IMG/VR virus record: IMGVR_UViG_3300042466_000204 | Span: 1-37,279 of that record | From: a virus | Direction: 5' to 3' (one strand) | Length of the DNA: 37,279 nucleotides | In this document: piece after piece, positions 1 through 7,881 of the stretch | Layout of the letters: every line of letters begins with the position of its first letter | How positions within the stretch are numbered: the stretch's first letter is position 1 | The notes under the pieces: model-generated | What the model was told of the DNA's origin: nothing | Databases searched by the model: none | The model's input: the letters and a program-made list of their open reading frames with translations, nothing else | Made by a program: the position numbers and the translations under genes

Positions 1-147
1 CTCGTAAAGACGAATCGGGTCTTCTTTCTCTTCGGCAGCAAACAATGCGTTGCCAACCATTTTAGAAAGGAGCATTTCTTCGCCTTTCTCGTTTTGGATT
101 GCGTTGCCCTCGATGTCAGTTAGGGCTATTGCTAGATTTACATTCAT
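1..147 (-). CDS. 5' part of the junction-spanning small gene (cut by window edge)
   Basis: This is the first 49 codons of the same gene seen whole at 36973-37260; the rest is lost at the window edge. The ATG at 145-147 overlaps the stop of the upstream 93-aa gene as ATGA, so the two are likely translationally coupled. On the closed circle the gene is intact and is the last one of the virion operon. Confidence 0.85.
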   Translation of the reverse strand, partial: MNVNLAIALTDIEGNAIQNEKGEEMLLSKMVGNALFAAEEKEDPIRLYE

Positions 148-166
148 ACAAGTGTAAGGTTTAATT
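1..166. repeat. Terminal direct repeat, left copy
   Basis: Bases 1-166 match 37114-37279 except at one position (T at 127, G at 37240). This is the usual signature of a closed circular or circularly permuted assembly. It could also be a true short terminal repeat. The mismatch is a silent Ile codon change (ATA versus ATC) in the gene spanning the junction, so it looks like population variation rather than random error. Confidence 0.93.
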
Positions 167-425
167 TTTCGGCAATATACTCAAACGCATAATCATTGGA
201 GCCGTTCCACTCTAAATATTCTTCTCCACTTAAAGAAATATTGCCTTCAGCAACTGACTGACCTACTGATATTGGCATTGCCTCTGTACCTTGACCACCT
301 GTAAGTAGTTGGTAATAGAAAGTGCAAGCACTCTCAAGGTTGTCGTTTATAATGATTGCGTTTAGCAGACTAGCCTCTAACTGCTCTCCGTTTTTCCATA
401 CTTGTACTGGTTCGATTTGTTTCAT
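144..425 (-). CDS. Small conserved fibre-proximal phage protein
   Basis: A 93-aa soluble protein just downstream of the giant tail-fibre gene. The sequence has the feel of a small protein family often found next to fibre genes in Bacteroidota phages: an N-terminal VWKNGEQ strand, a central TFYYQLL segment, a GNISLSGEEYLEW motif and a C-terminal YIAEKLNL helix. That resemblance is from memory and not verified. There is no signal peptide or membrane segment. Its position suggests a role in fibre assembly or a virion accessory role, but this is inference. The stop overlaps the next gene's start (ATGA). Confidence 0.75.
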   Translation of the reverse strand: MKQIEPVQVWKNGEQLEASLLNAIIINDNLESACTFYYQLLTGGQGTEAMPISVGQSVAEGNISLSGEEYLEWNGSNDYAFEYIAEKLNLTLV

Positions 426-437
426 TTTTTGTATTGT

Positions 438-3400
438 TTAAGTTGGTACTTCTCCTAAATCTTCTGCTGCAATATTATAATATTTTGAGCCTATTTGAAC
501 TCTTATGCTACCATTAGCTGATGTTGTTTCTGTAAGAAATCTTCCTAGCAACCAATTTGCTGATGTACTTCCATAAGGATTACCAGTCTGAATTCCACCA
601 CTAAAATACCCATCTCCGTAGCAAGTGATTCGTGAACTTCCAGTTGTTCCGTTAAGAATTAAATTACCACTAGAATTTAAAGTCATTGCATTTATTGCAG
701 TTCTGTCAAAATTAACAGAATCATTAAATCCGTTGGAATTTATAATTCTAAAATTTCCATTTAAGGTTGCAGCACCATCCGCCCAAATGCTACCATTTAC
801 TCGTAACCTGTTTGAGTTATCAGATGTCGTTCCAATCAGCACGTTGCCTCCTGAAAATGAATTTAACAACAATCTAGTTCCATCTATTGCAACAGGAGTA
901 TAATCTGAACCATTATCTAATAGTCCTCCAATTTGTACTTGTGAACCTGTATCACCAACAAAAAACCTTCTATTTGTATTAGATTGAACTTGAAATTTTG
1001 TTATTGCAATGCAGCCAATCCCTACATTTCCTCCGTTGGTTATTGTGAAAGCATCAGTAGTTCCTCCCGTTGTGATTCTAAAATCACCATTTGTTACCGA
1101 GCGAATCAAAGAACCATTAGCATTACCTGATTGTAATAAAGTTAATGAGTTTCCGTTTTGTATCGTCACCGAAGAGGAGAAGGTAGCTGCTCCTGTGGAG
1201 GCTATTACTAAAGCTGAAGTCGAACCTCCATCAACTGTCCATCTGAAAGCACCGCTTGAAGCAGGTTTTCTAAATACTGCATCACCTGATGAAGCTCCAT
1301 TAACTAAATCATCTACACCATCACTAATGCCCCAAAATGCTTTGGTTGTTCCACTCTGTTGTAATGATAGTATTGGTCTTGTTCCTGTTTGGGTAATGTC
1401 ATTATTGCTTACTAATAATGCCCCACTAAACCTCCCTGTTCCGTTGACATCTAGCTTAAAGCCTGCGTCTGTTGTCGTTCCAATCAGCACATTACCTCCT
1501 GAGGTGATGCGCATACGTTCAGAACCATCTGAAAAGAAGTATAGATAATTTGATGTATGATTATATCCAATTGTTCCACGATATGAATCTGCCCCTGTAG
1601 TTCCATCAGCAAAATAAATGTTTCCTTCTGTAGTTGCAGCAATAGTTAATCCTCTAAATTCACCACCACCAATTACAAAATGATTGCCACCTGCATTATA
1701 AGATGACATATTTGTTACTCCAATCCCCAATCTCCCACTCGCATCCAACGTCATCGCTTGGGTGAAGGAGATAGCATTGCCTGCCGTTCCTGATGGGGCT
1801 ATATTCCAACGATGCTCATTTCCAACAACAATATAGTTAGCAGCAGTTCCATTATTTTTATAAACCCAAGAACTACCATAATATGCATTTTGAGTTAAAC
1901 CAACATTATTAGTATCTCCAAAAAGTGAGCCATTAGATATATCAAATCCTCTTAAACCCCACGCACTCGGTGTAACTCCTAAGCCAAGGTTGCCTGAGGA
2001 GTTAAGAATTAGTCTTGGAGTTCCTCCACCTGTTGAAATATAAAGATTACCGCTTGCGTATATTCCAAAATCCGCATTAGAATTAAATGGACTTGCAAAT
2101 AATTGAGATGCATTACCAATGTAACCAGTATTTGCAACTGAGGTTGAAAATTCTAAATAATTACCATTTGTATTTAAAGAGTTTAAATTTAATGCCTGAC
2201 CATTTGCTACCACTCTTAAAGTACCACTAAACCTACCTGTTCCGTTAACGTCTAGCTTAAAGCCAGAGTCCGTTGTTGTGCCTACTAGTAGGTTGCCGCT
2301 GCTGGTTAGGCGAGTTCTACTTCCCCAAGATGAGCCGTTAAATGTGTAAAAATCTAATCCAGTACCTGAACTTGTTGCTGAACCTGCAATAATTCCAGTT
2401 TTATCAACTGTATCATAACCAAATTGCAAGCCATTATCGGCAAGAGTTGAATCTCTAATTATTGCAACTCTTTTTCCATTTGTACTACCAAATGCAAAAG
2501 TTGATTGTTGGTCAATTTCAAATCCAAATGCAGAATGACTACCTCTATTTACTATAAAAGTTCTTGAAATTGCTTCAATAGATGTTCCATTATCAATTAT
2601 TGCACTATTTCCAATCGTGCTTGTTCCTGTAAACTTTGGCAAATAGTTAGTCGTTCCTGTCCCTGTGACAGGGTTAGTCAAAGCGTTCTGCTTGTTGTTA
2701 AAGGTTGTCCAATCCGCAGCACTTAATGCACCTCTGTTAGCAGCAGATGCAGTAGGGACATTTAAGGTAATAACAGGAGTAGTTGTGCCGTTTGCAACGC
2801 TACTTGATAAGTCCGTTCCTGATGTTCCTAGAGTTAAAGCTGCAACGCTTGTAACTGTGCCTACACCTGACCCTCCAACAAGAGCAATAGTACCGCTTGC
2901 ATCGGGTAGAGTATAAGTTCTATTTATGTTGTCAGTTAATAGGAAAGAACTTAATGTAAAATTTTTCCATACTCCTGAACCCGTACTAAATCCAAAATTT
3001 AAAGTATTATTTCCAACAGGAGTTATTGCAGTATAACCTAAGAAAATTGTCTGAGCATTACTTGATTGCTTTAAAAGCAAGGCTCCTGCATTAAACCCTC
3101 CGTTAGCAATTAAATTACTAGCAGATAATGTGTAAGTGCCTAAATCAACTCCTGATGTTGCTCCAGTATATGGAACATAAGTACTTGCAGCAGCAGCGGT
3201 TGTTAGGTAAGTAGAATTATCATAGCTTATTGTCGTACCGCTAATCTTAACGAATCCTGTGCCGTTTAGTGCTTGCTGCTTAGAGTTAAATGTACTCCAA
3301 TCCGTTCCGCTCAATGCCCCTGTAACACCTGCACTTGCTAGACCTAGTGACAACTGTTGAGTAGACAAAGAAAGTCCATTAGCCGTTCCTAGGGTAACCG

Positions 3401-5354
3401 CAGCGTGACGTGCAGCCGTGTTGGCAGCAACATCTGTGTTAGCACTTACCCTTGCTTGAGTAAAGTATAGATTAGTCCCCTCGGCAATGTTGCTAGTCGT
3501 AAGCGTTACGGCACCTGTCTGACCATTGACGCTTGAAACTCCTGTTACTAAAGCACCAATGTTTCCGTTAAGCTTTTGGATAGCTGAAAGAATAGTATCA
3601 GCAGCACTAATTGTCCCTGCACCACTTGTGTAACCTGTCAGAACAGATGCAATGGCTCTAGCATTGGTAAAATACAAATTCCCACTCTCAGGAACTGCCG
3701 CAGTGTTTAAAGTCTGAAAAGTCTTATCACCTCTAAAGTACTGAGCAGTAGTTCCAGCGGTTATAGCGTTTTCTTTGTTGTTGAAAGTAGTCCAATCAGT
3801 AGAAGACAAAGCACCATTCTGACCGCTTGTAGCTAGTTGCAAACTCAACTGCTGAGTAGACAAGCTAAGACCATTCGCAGTCCCTAGCGTAACCGCAGCG
3901 TGTCTAGCTGCCGTATTCGCAGCGACATCGGTATTGGCACTTACTCTTGCCTCGGTATAATAAAGGTTAGTATTCTCAGTTACCTGACTAGTGTTGTAGT
4001 CTCCATTACTAGCAGTAACGTTACCTGTTCTGCCAAAGACACTACTTACCGCATCTGTGTTGTCTACCTTCTGCCAAGCACTTCCGTTGGAAATAATCCA
4101 ATCGCCAACCTCAAAGCTGATCCCTGCAAATGTTCCTGCCGTGCTTACAATGTAGTAGTAGCCCTTAGTTCCTGATGCAGGAGGGTTAACCAATGTCGGG
4201 TTATTCGTTGAAGCGTTCCAAAGACCTTGGTAGTTGACATTACCAATCAACGCATCGTTAATCTGAGTCAAAGGAACCTTGCCGTTAGAATCTAGCGAAG
4301 CATAGCCGTTCGGTTGTCCTTTCTCAGAGGTTACCTGATAAGTCGAGTTATCGTAGGTTATTGTTGTGCCACTAGCCTTGACAAAGCCTGTGCCGTTGAG
4401 TTGGTTCTGCTTGTTATTAAATGTACTCCAATCAGCAGATGCCAATGCTCCTCTGTTAGTTGCAGAAGCCGTAGGCAAGTTAAATGTATGCGTATCGGTA
4501 GCACTCGCAATGTTAAAGTTAGTTCCGCTTGTGCCTACTGCAAAGAACTGAACTTGGCTAGTCAAGCCGTTTAATGCAGATAATCCTGTTGTAAATGTGG
4601 TTATTACTTGGCAAAGGTGACCGTTCTCAGTATGTAGAGTAATTGTTCTGCCAGCAGTAGTAACATAAATACGAATAGCTAATCTATCCGTTAAAGTCAA
4701 AGTAGTTTGAGGAACCGCTAAAGCACTAAAGTAAGCCTCAATGCTTGTTCCATCGTTAATTAACTTAGGAGATCCACTATTGGATGCAATTAGGCTAAAG
4801 GTTGTTCCATCGTACTTATACAACTCAAGATAAAAGGTTGGAGAACCTCCACCGCTTGATGCCTCAAAGTAAGTTTCAAAATTCCAGTTACCAGCAGGTA
4901 TAACTAATAAAGCTGGGTCGTTTGCATCGGTTAAAAACGAAGCAATGTAACCATTTGAGTTTCTAGTAAAGTCAGTACCTGCTCCAATAATCGGAGTCTT
5001 ATTCATCTCGTAATAAGTGACTCCGCCAATCGTTCCTTGGTTAACAGAACCATTTAAGTAGTAGCTTACAGATGCTCCTGATCCAATACTCTCAGGAAAG
5101 TCTGCCAAAGAACCATCCCCTCTTACATACTGAGCAACTGTTCCTGCACCTGTAACTGCAATCGTTCCGTTGCTAGTCAATGGGGAGTTAGCTACCTCAA
5201 ACGCAGAAGGCATGGTAAGTCCTACTGAGTTTAGATCACTTCCAGGAGGGTTAACAGGAGGCAAGGTCTCACCCTGCTCAACACCTGGGCTACTTGGTGA
5301 TACACCTGTTCTTACTTTCTTCGCTGAGAAAAACTTACCTGATACATCTGCCAT
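438..5354 (-). CDS. Large modular tail fibre / receptor-binding protein
   Basis: At 1638 aa this is the largest gene, placed last among the tail genes, where the host-recognition fibre is expected. It is rich in Gly, Ser, Thr and Asn and built from repeated modules. 'ALSxTDWxTFNNK'-type units lie near residues 300, 515, 680 and 880. 'NLYFTxAR' units precede duplicated segments. 'LDVNGTGRFSG' shaft units lie near residues 1040 and 1300, with a related 'RLRVNGS' unit near 1510. A 37-aa stretch occurs twice with identical protein but diverged DNA. I see no S74-type intramolecular chaperone at the C-terminus, which ends in a short strand-rich tail. It probably trimerises and contacts the receptor. 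The start at 5354 directly follows the tail-tip gene stop. Confidence 0.85.
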   Translation of the reverse strand: MADVSGKFFSAKKVRTGVSPSSPGVEQGETLPPVNPPGSDLNSVGLTMPSAFEVANSPLTSNGTIAVTGAGTVAQYVRGDGSLADFPESIGSGASVSYYLNGSVNQGTIGGVTYYEMNKTPIIGAGTDFTRNSNGYIASFLTDANDPALLVIPAGNWNFETYFEASSGGGSPTFYLELYKYDGTTFSLIASNSGSPKLINDGTSIEAYFSALAVPQTTLTLTDRLAIRIYVTTAGRTITLHTENGHLCQVITTFTTGLSALNGLTSQVQFFAVGTSGTNFNIASATDTHTFNLPTASATNRGALASADWSTFNNKQNQLNGTGFVKASGTTITYDNSTYQVTSEKGQPNGYASLDSNGKVPLTQINDALIGNVNYQGLWNASTNNPTLVNPPASGTKGYYYIVSTAGTFAGISFEVGDWIISNGSAWQKVDNTDAVSSVFGRTGNVTASNGDYNTSQVTENTNLYYTEARVSANTDVAANTAARHAAVTLGTANGLSLSTQQLSLQLATSGQNGALSSTDWTTFNNKENAITAGTTAQYFRGDKTFQTLNTAAVPESGNLYFTNARAIASVLTGYTSGAGTISAADTILSAIQKLNGNIGALVTGVSSVNGQTGAVTLTTSNIAEGTNLYFTQARVSANTDVAANTAARHAAVTLGTANGLSLSTQQLSLGLASAGVTGALSGTDWSTFNSKQQALNGTGFVKISGTTISYDNSTYLTTAAAASTYVPYTGATSGVDLGTYTLSASNLIANGGFNAGALLLKQSSNAQTIFLGYTAITPVGNNTLNFGFSTGSGVWKNFTLSSFLLTDNINRTYTLPDASGTIALVGGSGVGTVTSVAALTLGTSGTDLSSSVANGTTTPVITLNVPTASAANRGALSAADWTTFNNKQNALTNPVTGTGTTNYLPKFTGTSTIGNSAIIDNGTSIEAISRTFIVNRGSHSAFGFEIDQQSTFAFGSTNGKRVAIIRDSTLADNGLQFGYDTVDKTGIIAGSATSSGTGLDFYTFNGSSWGSRTRLTSSGNLLVGTTTDSGFKLDVNGTGRFSGTLRVVANGQALNLNSLNTNGNYLEFSTSVANTGYIGNASQLFASPFNSNADFGIYASGNLYISTGGGTPRLILNSSGNLGLGVTPSAWGLRGFDISNGSLFGDTNNVGLTQNAYYGSSWVYKNNGTAANYIVVGNEHRWNIAPSGTAGNAISFTQAMTLDASGRLGIGVTNMSSYNAGGNHFVIGGGEFRGLTIAATTEGNIYFADGTTGADSYRGTIGYNHTSNYLYFFSDGSERMRITSGGNVLIGTTTDAGFKLDVNGTGRFSGALLVSNNDITQTGTRPILSLQQSGTTKAFWGISDGVDDLVNGASSGDAVFRKPASSGAFRWTVDGGSTSALVIASTGAATFSSSVTIQNGNSLTLLQSGNANGSLIRSVTNGDFRITTGGTTDAFTITNGGNVGIGCIAITKFQVQSNTNRRFFVGDTGSQVQIGGLLDNGSDYTPVAIDGTRLLLNSFSGGNVLIGTTSDNSNRLRVNGSIWADGAATLNGNFRIINSNGFNDSVNFDRTAINAMTLNSSGNLILNGTTGSSRITCYGDGYFSGGIQTGNPYGSTSANWLLGRFLTETTSANGSIRVQIGSKYYNIAAEDLGEVPT
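3345..3455 (-). repeat. Fibre duplicated segment, copy B (37 codons)
   Basis: Encodes the same 37 residues as 3840-3950, beginning ARVSANTDVA and ending STQQLSL. By eye about 25 of 111 bases differ between the copies, all silent. It lies 165 codons downstream of copy A within the fibre gene. Confidence 0.85.
3840..3950 (-). repeat. Fibre duplicated segment, copy A (37 codons)
   Basis: Upstream partner of 3345-3455. The protein is identical over 37 residues while codons are heavily diverged. The flanks are also related (NLYYTEAR before this copy, NLYFTQAR before the other, and a DW(T/S)TFN module after each), so a longer module was duplicated. Confidence 0.85.
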
Positions 5355-5355
5355 A

Positions 5356-7581
5356 TTAACTTCCTATTTCGCCTAATCTTGCTAATTCTAATCTCCAACT
5401 ATTTGCCATTAAATCTACATCCATAGCAATTACCATCCAATAATGTCCATCGTATTCGATGTTCTGATATGGTTTAATTTCCAATGGATTTGCAGCATTC
5501 CTAGGCAATGTAAGTATCAACCTAGGGTTTTGTCTACCCTTAATGTTTGCTAACTCCTGAAGGAATATCTGAATCAATGGTACTGACTCGACACCATCAC
5601 GAGACCAAGCCTGAGAATTTGGATAGCCATATCCAACCAGGTCGAGCCGTATAGCACTACTTGAGTTTTCTGTGTCGACATCGCCAATCTTAAATTTGAC
5701 ATCATCGTAGACATTGGAGTAAGATTCATCGGTTACGAATTTCTCTGATATTTCCTCTGTCGCAAAGGCATCATTTTCTTCGATTTTAAGCGACATATTT
5801 CTGTAGCCTACTGTGTACCCATCTACTGATGCTAAGTTCGTTGTAATGACCTCATATAGCCTTATAATGACCGCTCCATCTTCAGGTACAACTACTCCGA
5901 CAATGTCTAGCTTATTCCACATACGAACACCATCTTTCATCGGGAACTGCATGATAGTCGGAGTAGTAGTCCAAGTAAATTCATCTACACCATCAAACTG
6001 AAGGTAGCTTGATCCGATGCGAATCTGAACACCAGCGTTGGTGTTAACTCGAACAACATTATCACTAAGTCCTAGCTCGAAGATAAACTCTAGCTGAAAG
6101 CTAAGCGTATTTGCCAAGCCTTGAGCAATCGCAATGTCTTGTCCTGTTCTTGTAGAATCAAGTTCTATGAATGATAATTTATCATCTGCAATACCAGTTA
6201 CATCCGTTGTACCCCAAATCTTAGCGTATTCTCCTAGCGAATCAGAAACATACTGCACAAGGGCAGGAGCATCTCCCATAGGATAAAATGCAGGTCTACT
6301 ACTTGGAATAGCATTGACATAGTTCCATGCACGGAGTTGATAGATGTTAGGATATGCTGATATAACAGAACCATAGAACCATGAATCAACAGTAAACGGC
6401 TCCTCGTAGATACCACCACGAGATGAGTAGTCTAATACCCCTAGTTCCAAGGTTGCTGTAAACTCTGTGTAAACAGGTCTTCCTGTTCGTTGTCCTGCGG
6501 TAAACTTGCAAGAGACATCCATGCCAGGTGTAATGGTAGTTATGCCCTCAAACTCTGCTTCGTTGTTAAAGTTAAAGAGTCTATAAGAATCCTTAGCAAA
6601 TTCAGGCATTGAGATTACATAGAACTCATCTCTCCACAAGAATATTCTGCAAAGGAAAGGCTTTAGTATTGCATTAATAAAGTCAGAAATGTACACAGAT
6701 GTATTCTCTGCTATTTCACCATTACCATAAAACAAAGGAATGTCTCCATCAGTATATACTGCGTTGGCAGGCACTAGAAGTTGTGCAAAAACAGAATCAT
6801 CTCTATCTAGCCTAGTTTCGTAAATTTCACAAGCAAGATTAATAGGTCGAAGTTCTTTGTATGTCTGATTGATAGCAGCGAATATACTGCCAAGCATAGT
6901 TCCTTCTGCAAAGCCTGCAAAGTATTGATCTACAACTCGCTTAGAGTCAAATGCATTCAATCCATCAGAAGCGGTAAACTCCATGACTTCTTTAATTCCT
7001 ATCTCATTGATAGTCAGCGTTGAGTTGTTTACATATCCTTTCCAGAACAAATCCCCTTCAATCAGAACTCTTACTTGCCACTTTCTATATCCTCCTTCAA
7101 GAAGCTCGAAGTACTCGTCACGCATTCCGACAAGGCCAAAGCTAAATGATGACCTTACGATTGGCTCAAGTTCATCTTGACCAAAGTTTCCCCAACGGAA
7201 AGAAAATCCTGCACTATCTTTTTTGGTTGCAGAACCGACATATCCGAACTCGTATATCTCTACTCTAATTAGCTGATTAGATTGGTCGCAAGTCTCTGTA
7301 AAGTACTTTAATTCGTAATCTGCATCAGAAGGAGTGTATGATCCCGTAAGTGTAACTCTTACCTTAATATCTCTAGATGGCATTAAAAAAGTCCAAGGAT
7401 TTGCATTAGAATTTAGAAATCCATTGTTAATGTCGTAGGAAAAGAATGTGAACCCAGGGTCAAATGTTCCAACAATGGTTAAAGAAGTTCCTTCTTCATA
7501 AAATGGTTGAGGGACATCACCATTAACTGTGATTGAACCTGTGCCACCAAATAGTCCCCAAATGAATCTGTATTCTGCCAT
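5356..7581 (-). CDS. Tail-tip / distal tail hub protein with N-terminal InlB-like repeat domain
   Basis: A 741-aa protein between tape measure and fibre, the position of the baseplate hub or tail-tip protein that attaches the fibre. Residues about 10-80 resemble a single InlB B-repeat type unit (glycine-rich start, FDPGFTFFSYDIN core, MPSRDIKVRVTL end), a fold common in bacterial surface proteins. The following region (LKYFTETCDQSNQ... RVEIYEFGYVG) resembles tail proteins of Bacteroidota siphophages. The rest is strand-rich with no transmembrane segment. The gene order supports the call more firmly than the sequence does. The domain name is from pattern recognition, not a search. Confidence 0.7.
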   Translation of the reverse strand: MAEYRFIWGLFGGTGSITVNGDVPQPFYEEGTSLTIVGTFDPGFTFFSYDINNGFLNSNANPWTFLMPSRDIKVRVTLTGSYTPSDADYELKYFTETCDQSNQLIRVEIYEFGYVGSATKKDSAGFSFRWGNFGQDELEPIVRSSFSFGLVGMRDEYFELLEGGYRKWQVRVLIEGDLFWKGYVNNSTLTINEIGIKEVMEFTASDGLNAFDSKRVVDQYFAGFAEGTMLGSIFAAINQTYKELRPINLACEIYETRLDRDDSVFAQLLVPANAVYTDGDIPLFYGNGEIAENTSVYISDFINAILKPFLCRIFLWRDEFYVISMPEFAKDSYRLFNFNNEAEFEGITTITPGMDVSCKFTAGQRTGRPVYTEFTATLELGVLDYSSRGGIYEEPFTVDSWFYGSVISAYPNIYQLRAWNYVNAIPSSRPAFYPMGDAPALVQYVSDSLGEYAKIWGTTDVTGIADDKLSFIELDSTRTGQDIAIAQGLANTLSFQLEFIFELGLSDNVVRVNTNAGVQIRIGSSYLQFDGVDEFTWTTTPTIMQFPMKDGVRMWNKLDIVGVVVPEDGAVIIRLYEVITTNLASVDGYTVGYRNMSLKIEENDAFATEEISEKFVTDESYSNVYDDVKFKIGDVDTENSSSAIRLDLVGYGYPNSQAWSRDGVESVPLIQIFLQELANIKGRQNPRLILTLPRNAANPLEIKPYQNIEYDGHYWMVIAMDVDLMANSWRLELARLGEIGS

Positions 7582-7614
7582 TGGTCAAAAATACAAAAAA
7601 AAATAGGGATTATC

Positions 7615-7645
7615 TTGACTTATATTTAGTCTACTGCTAGATTTG
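7615..7645 (+). promoter_or_regulatory. Bacteroidota-type promoter for the antisense 56-aa gene
   Basis: TTGAC at 7615-7619 and TAGATTTG at 7638-7645 (consensus TAnnTTTG) are separated by 20 bp, counted from the TTG, which matches the primary promoter layout of Bacteroidota. It points rightward, against the tail genes on both sides. The expected start point falls at about 7651-7653, so the ATG at 7653 would give a leaderless or nearly leaderless transcript. Confidence 0.65.
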
Positions 7646-7652
7646 TCCCAAC

Positions 7653-7823
7653 ATGAACAGAACACTGAAAGAATCATCAGATGTTATCGCCAAGTGCATA
7701 GCAGAAATCAGGGCAAGACCTGACAACATCACAGACGAATTAATTGAGAAAAGTTGCATTAAGTACGATGTCGATGAGGATCGAATCAGAAAGATAGCAC
7801 TACTAAGAAAAAGAGTTTCATAG
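7653..7823 (+). CDS. 56-aa moron-like small protein, antisense to the tail operon
   Basis: A 56-codon frame (MNRTLKESSD... ending LLRKRVS, stop TAG) lies in the gap between tape measure and tail tip, on the opposite strand to about 21 kb of virion genes. The product is charged and probably all-helical, with two Cys and a basic C-terminus. There is no signal or membrane segment and I recognise no family. It has its own promoter at 7615-7645 and a strong terminator at 7854-7881, so it forms a complete single-gene unit. Such units inserted between virion genes ('morons') often carry accessory functions in other phages. Its role here is unknown. Confidence 0.65.
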   Translation: MNRTLKESSDVIAKCIAEIRARPDNITDELIEKSCIKYDVDEDRIRKIALLRKRVS

Positions 7824-7853
7824 CAGTTATTTTGGGTTTTTGTTAACAGAAAG

Positions 7854-7881
7854 CCTTGGCCGTGTGGTCAAGGTTTTTTTT
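7854..7881 (+). terminator. Rho-independent terminator after the antisense gene
   Basis: Stem CCTTGGCC (7854-7861) pairs with GGTCAAGG (7866-7873) over a GTGT loop with one G-U pair. Eight T bases follow at 7874-7881 on the plus strand. It ends the rightward 56-aa transcript. On the minus strand it has no U-tract, so the leftward tail transcript should read through. Confidence 0.8.

Noticed and set aside
625-4574. Several plus-strand frames of 60-180 codons opposite the fibre gene
   Set aside because: They are mirror images of a low-complexity Ser/Thr/Ala-rich gene, without promoters, coupling or recognisable motifs.
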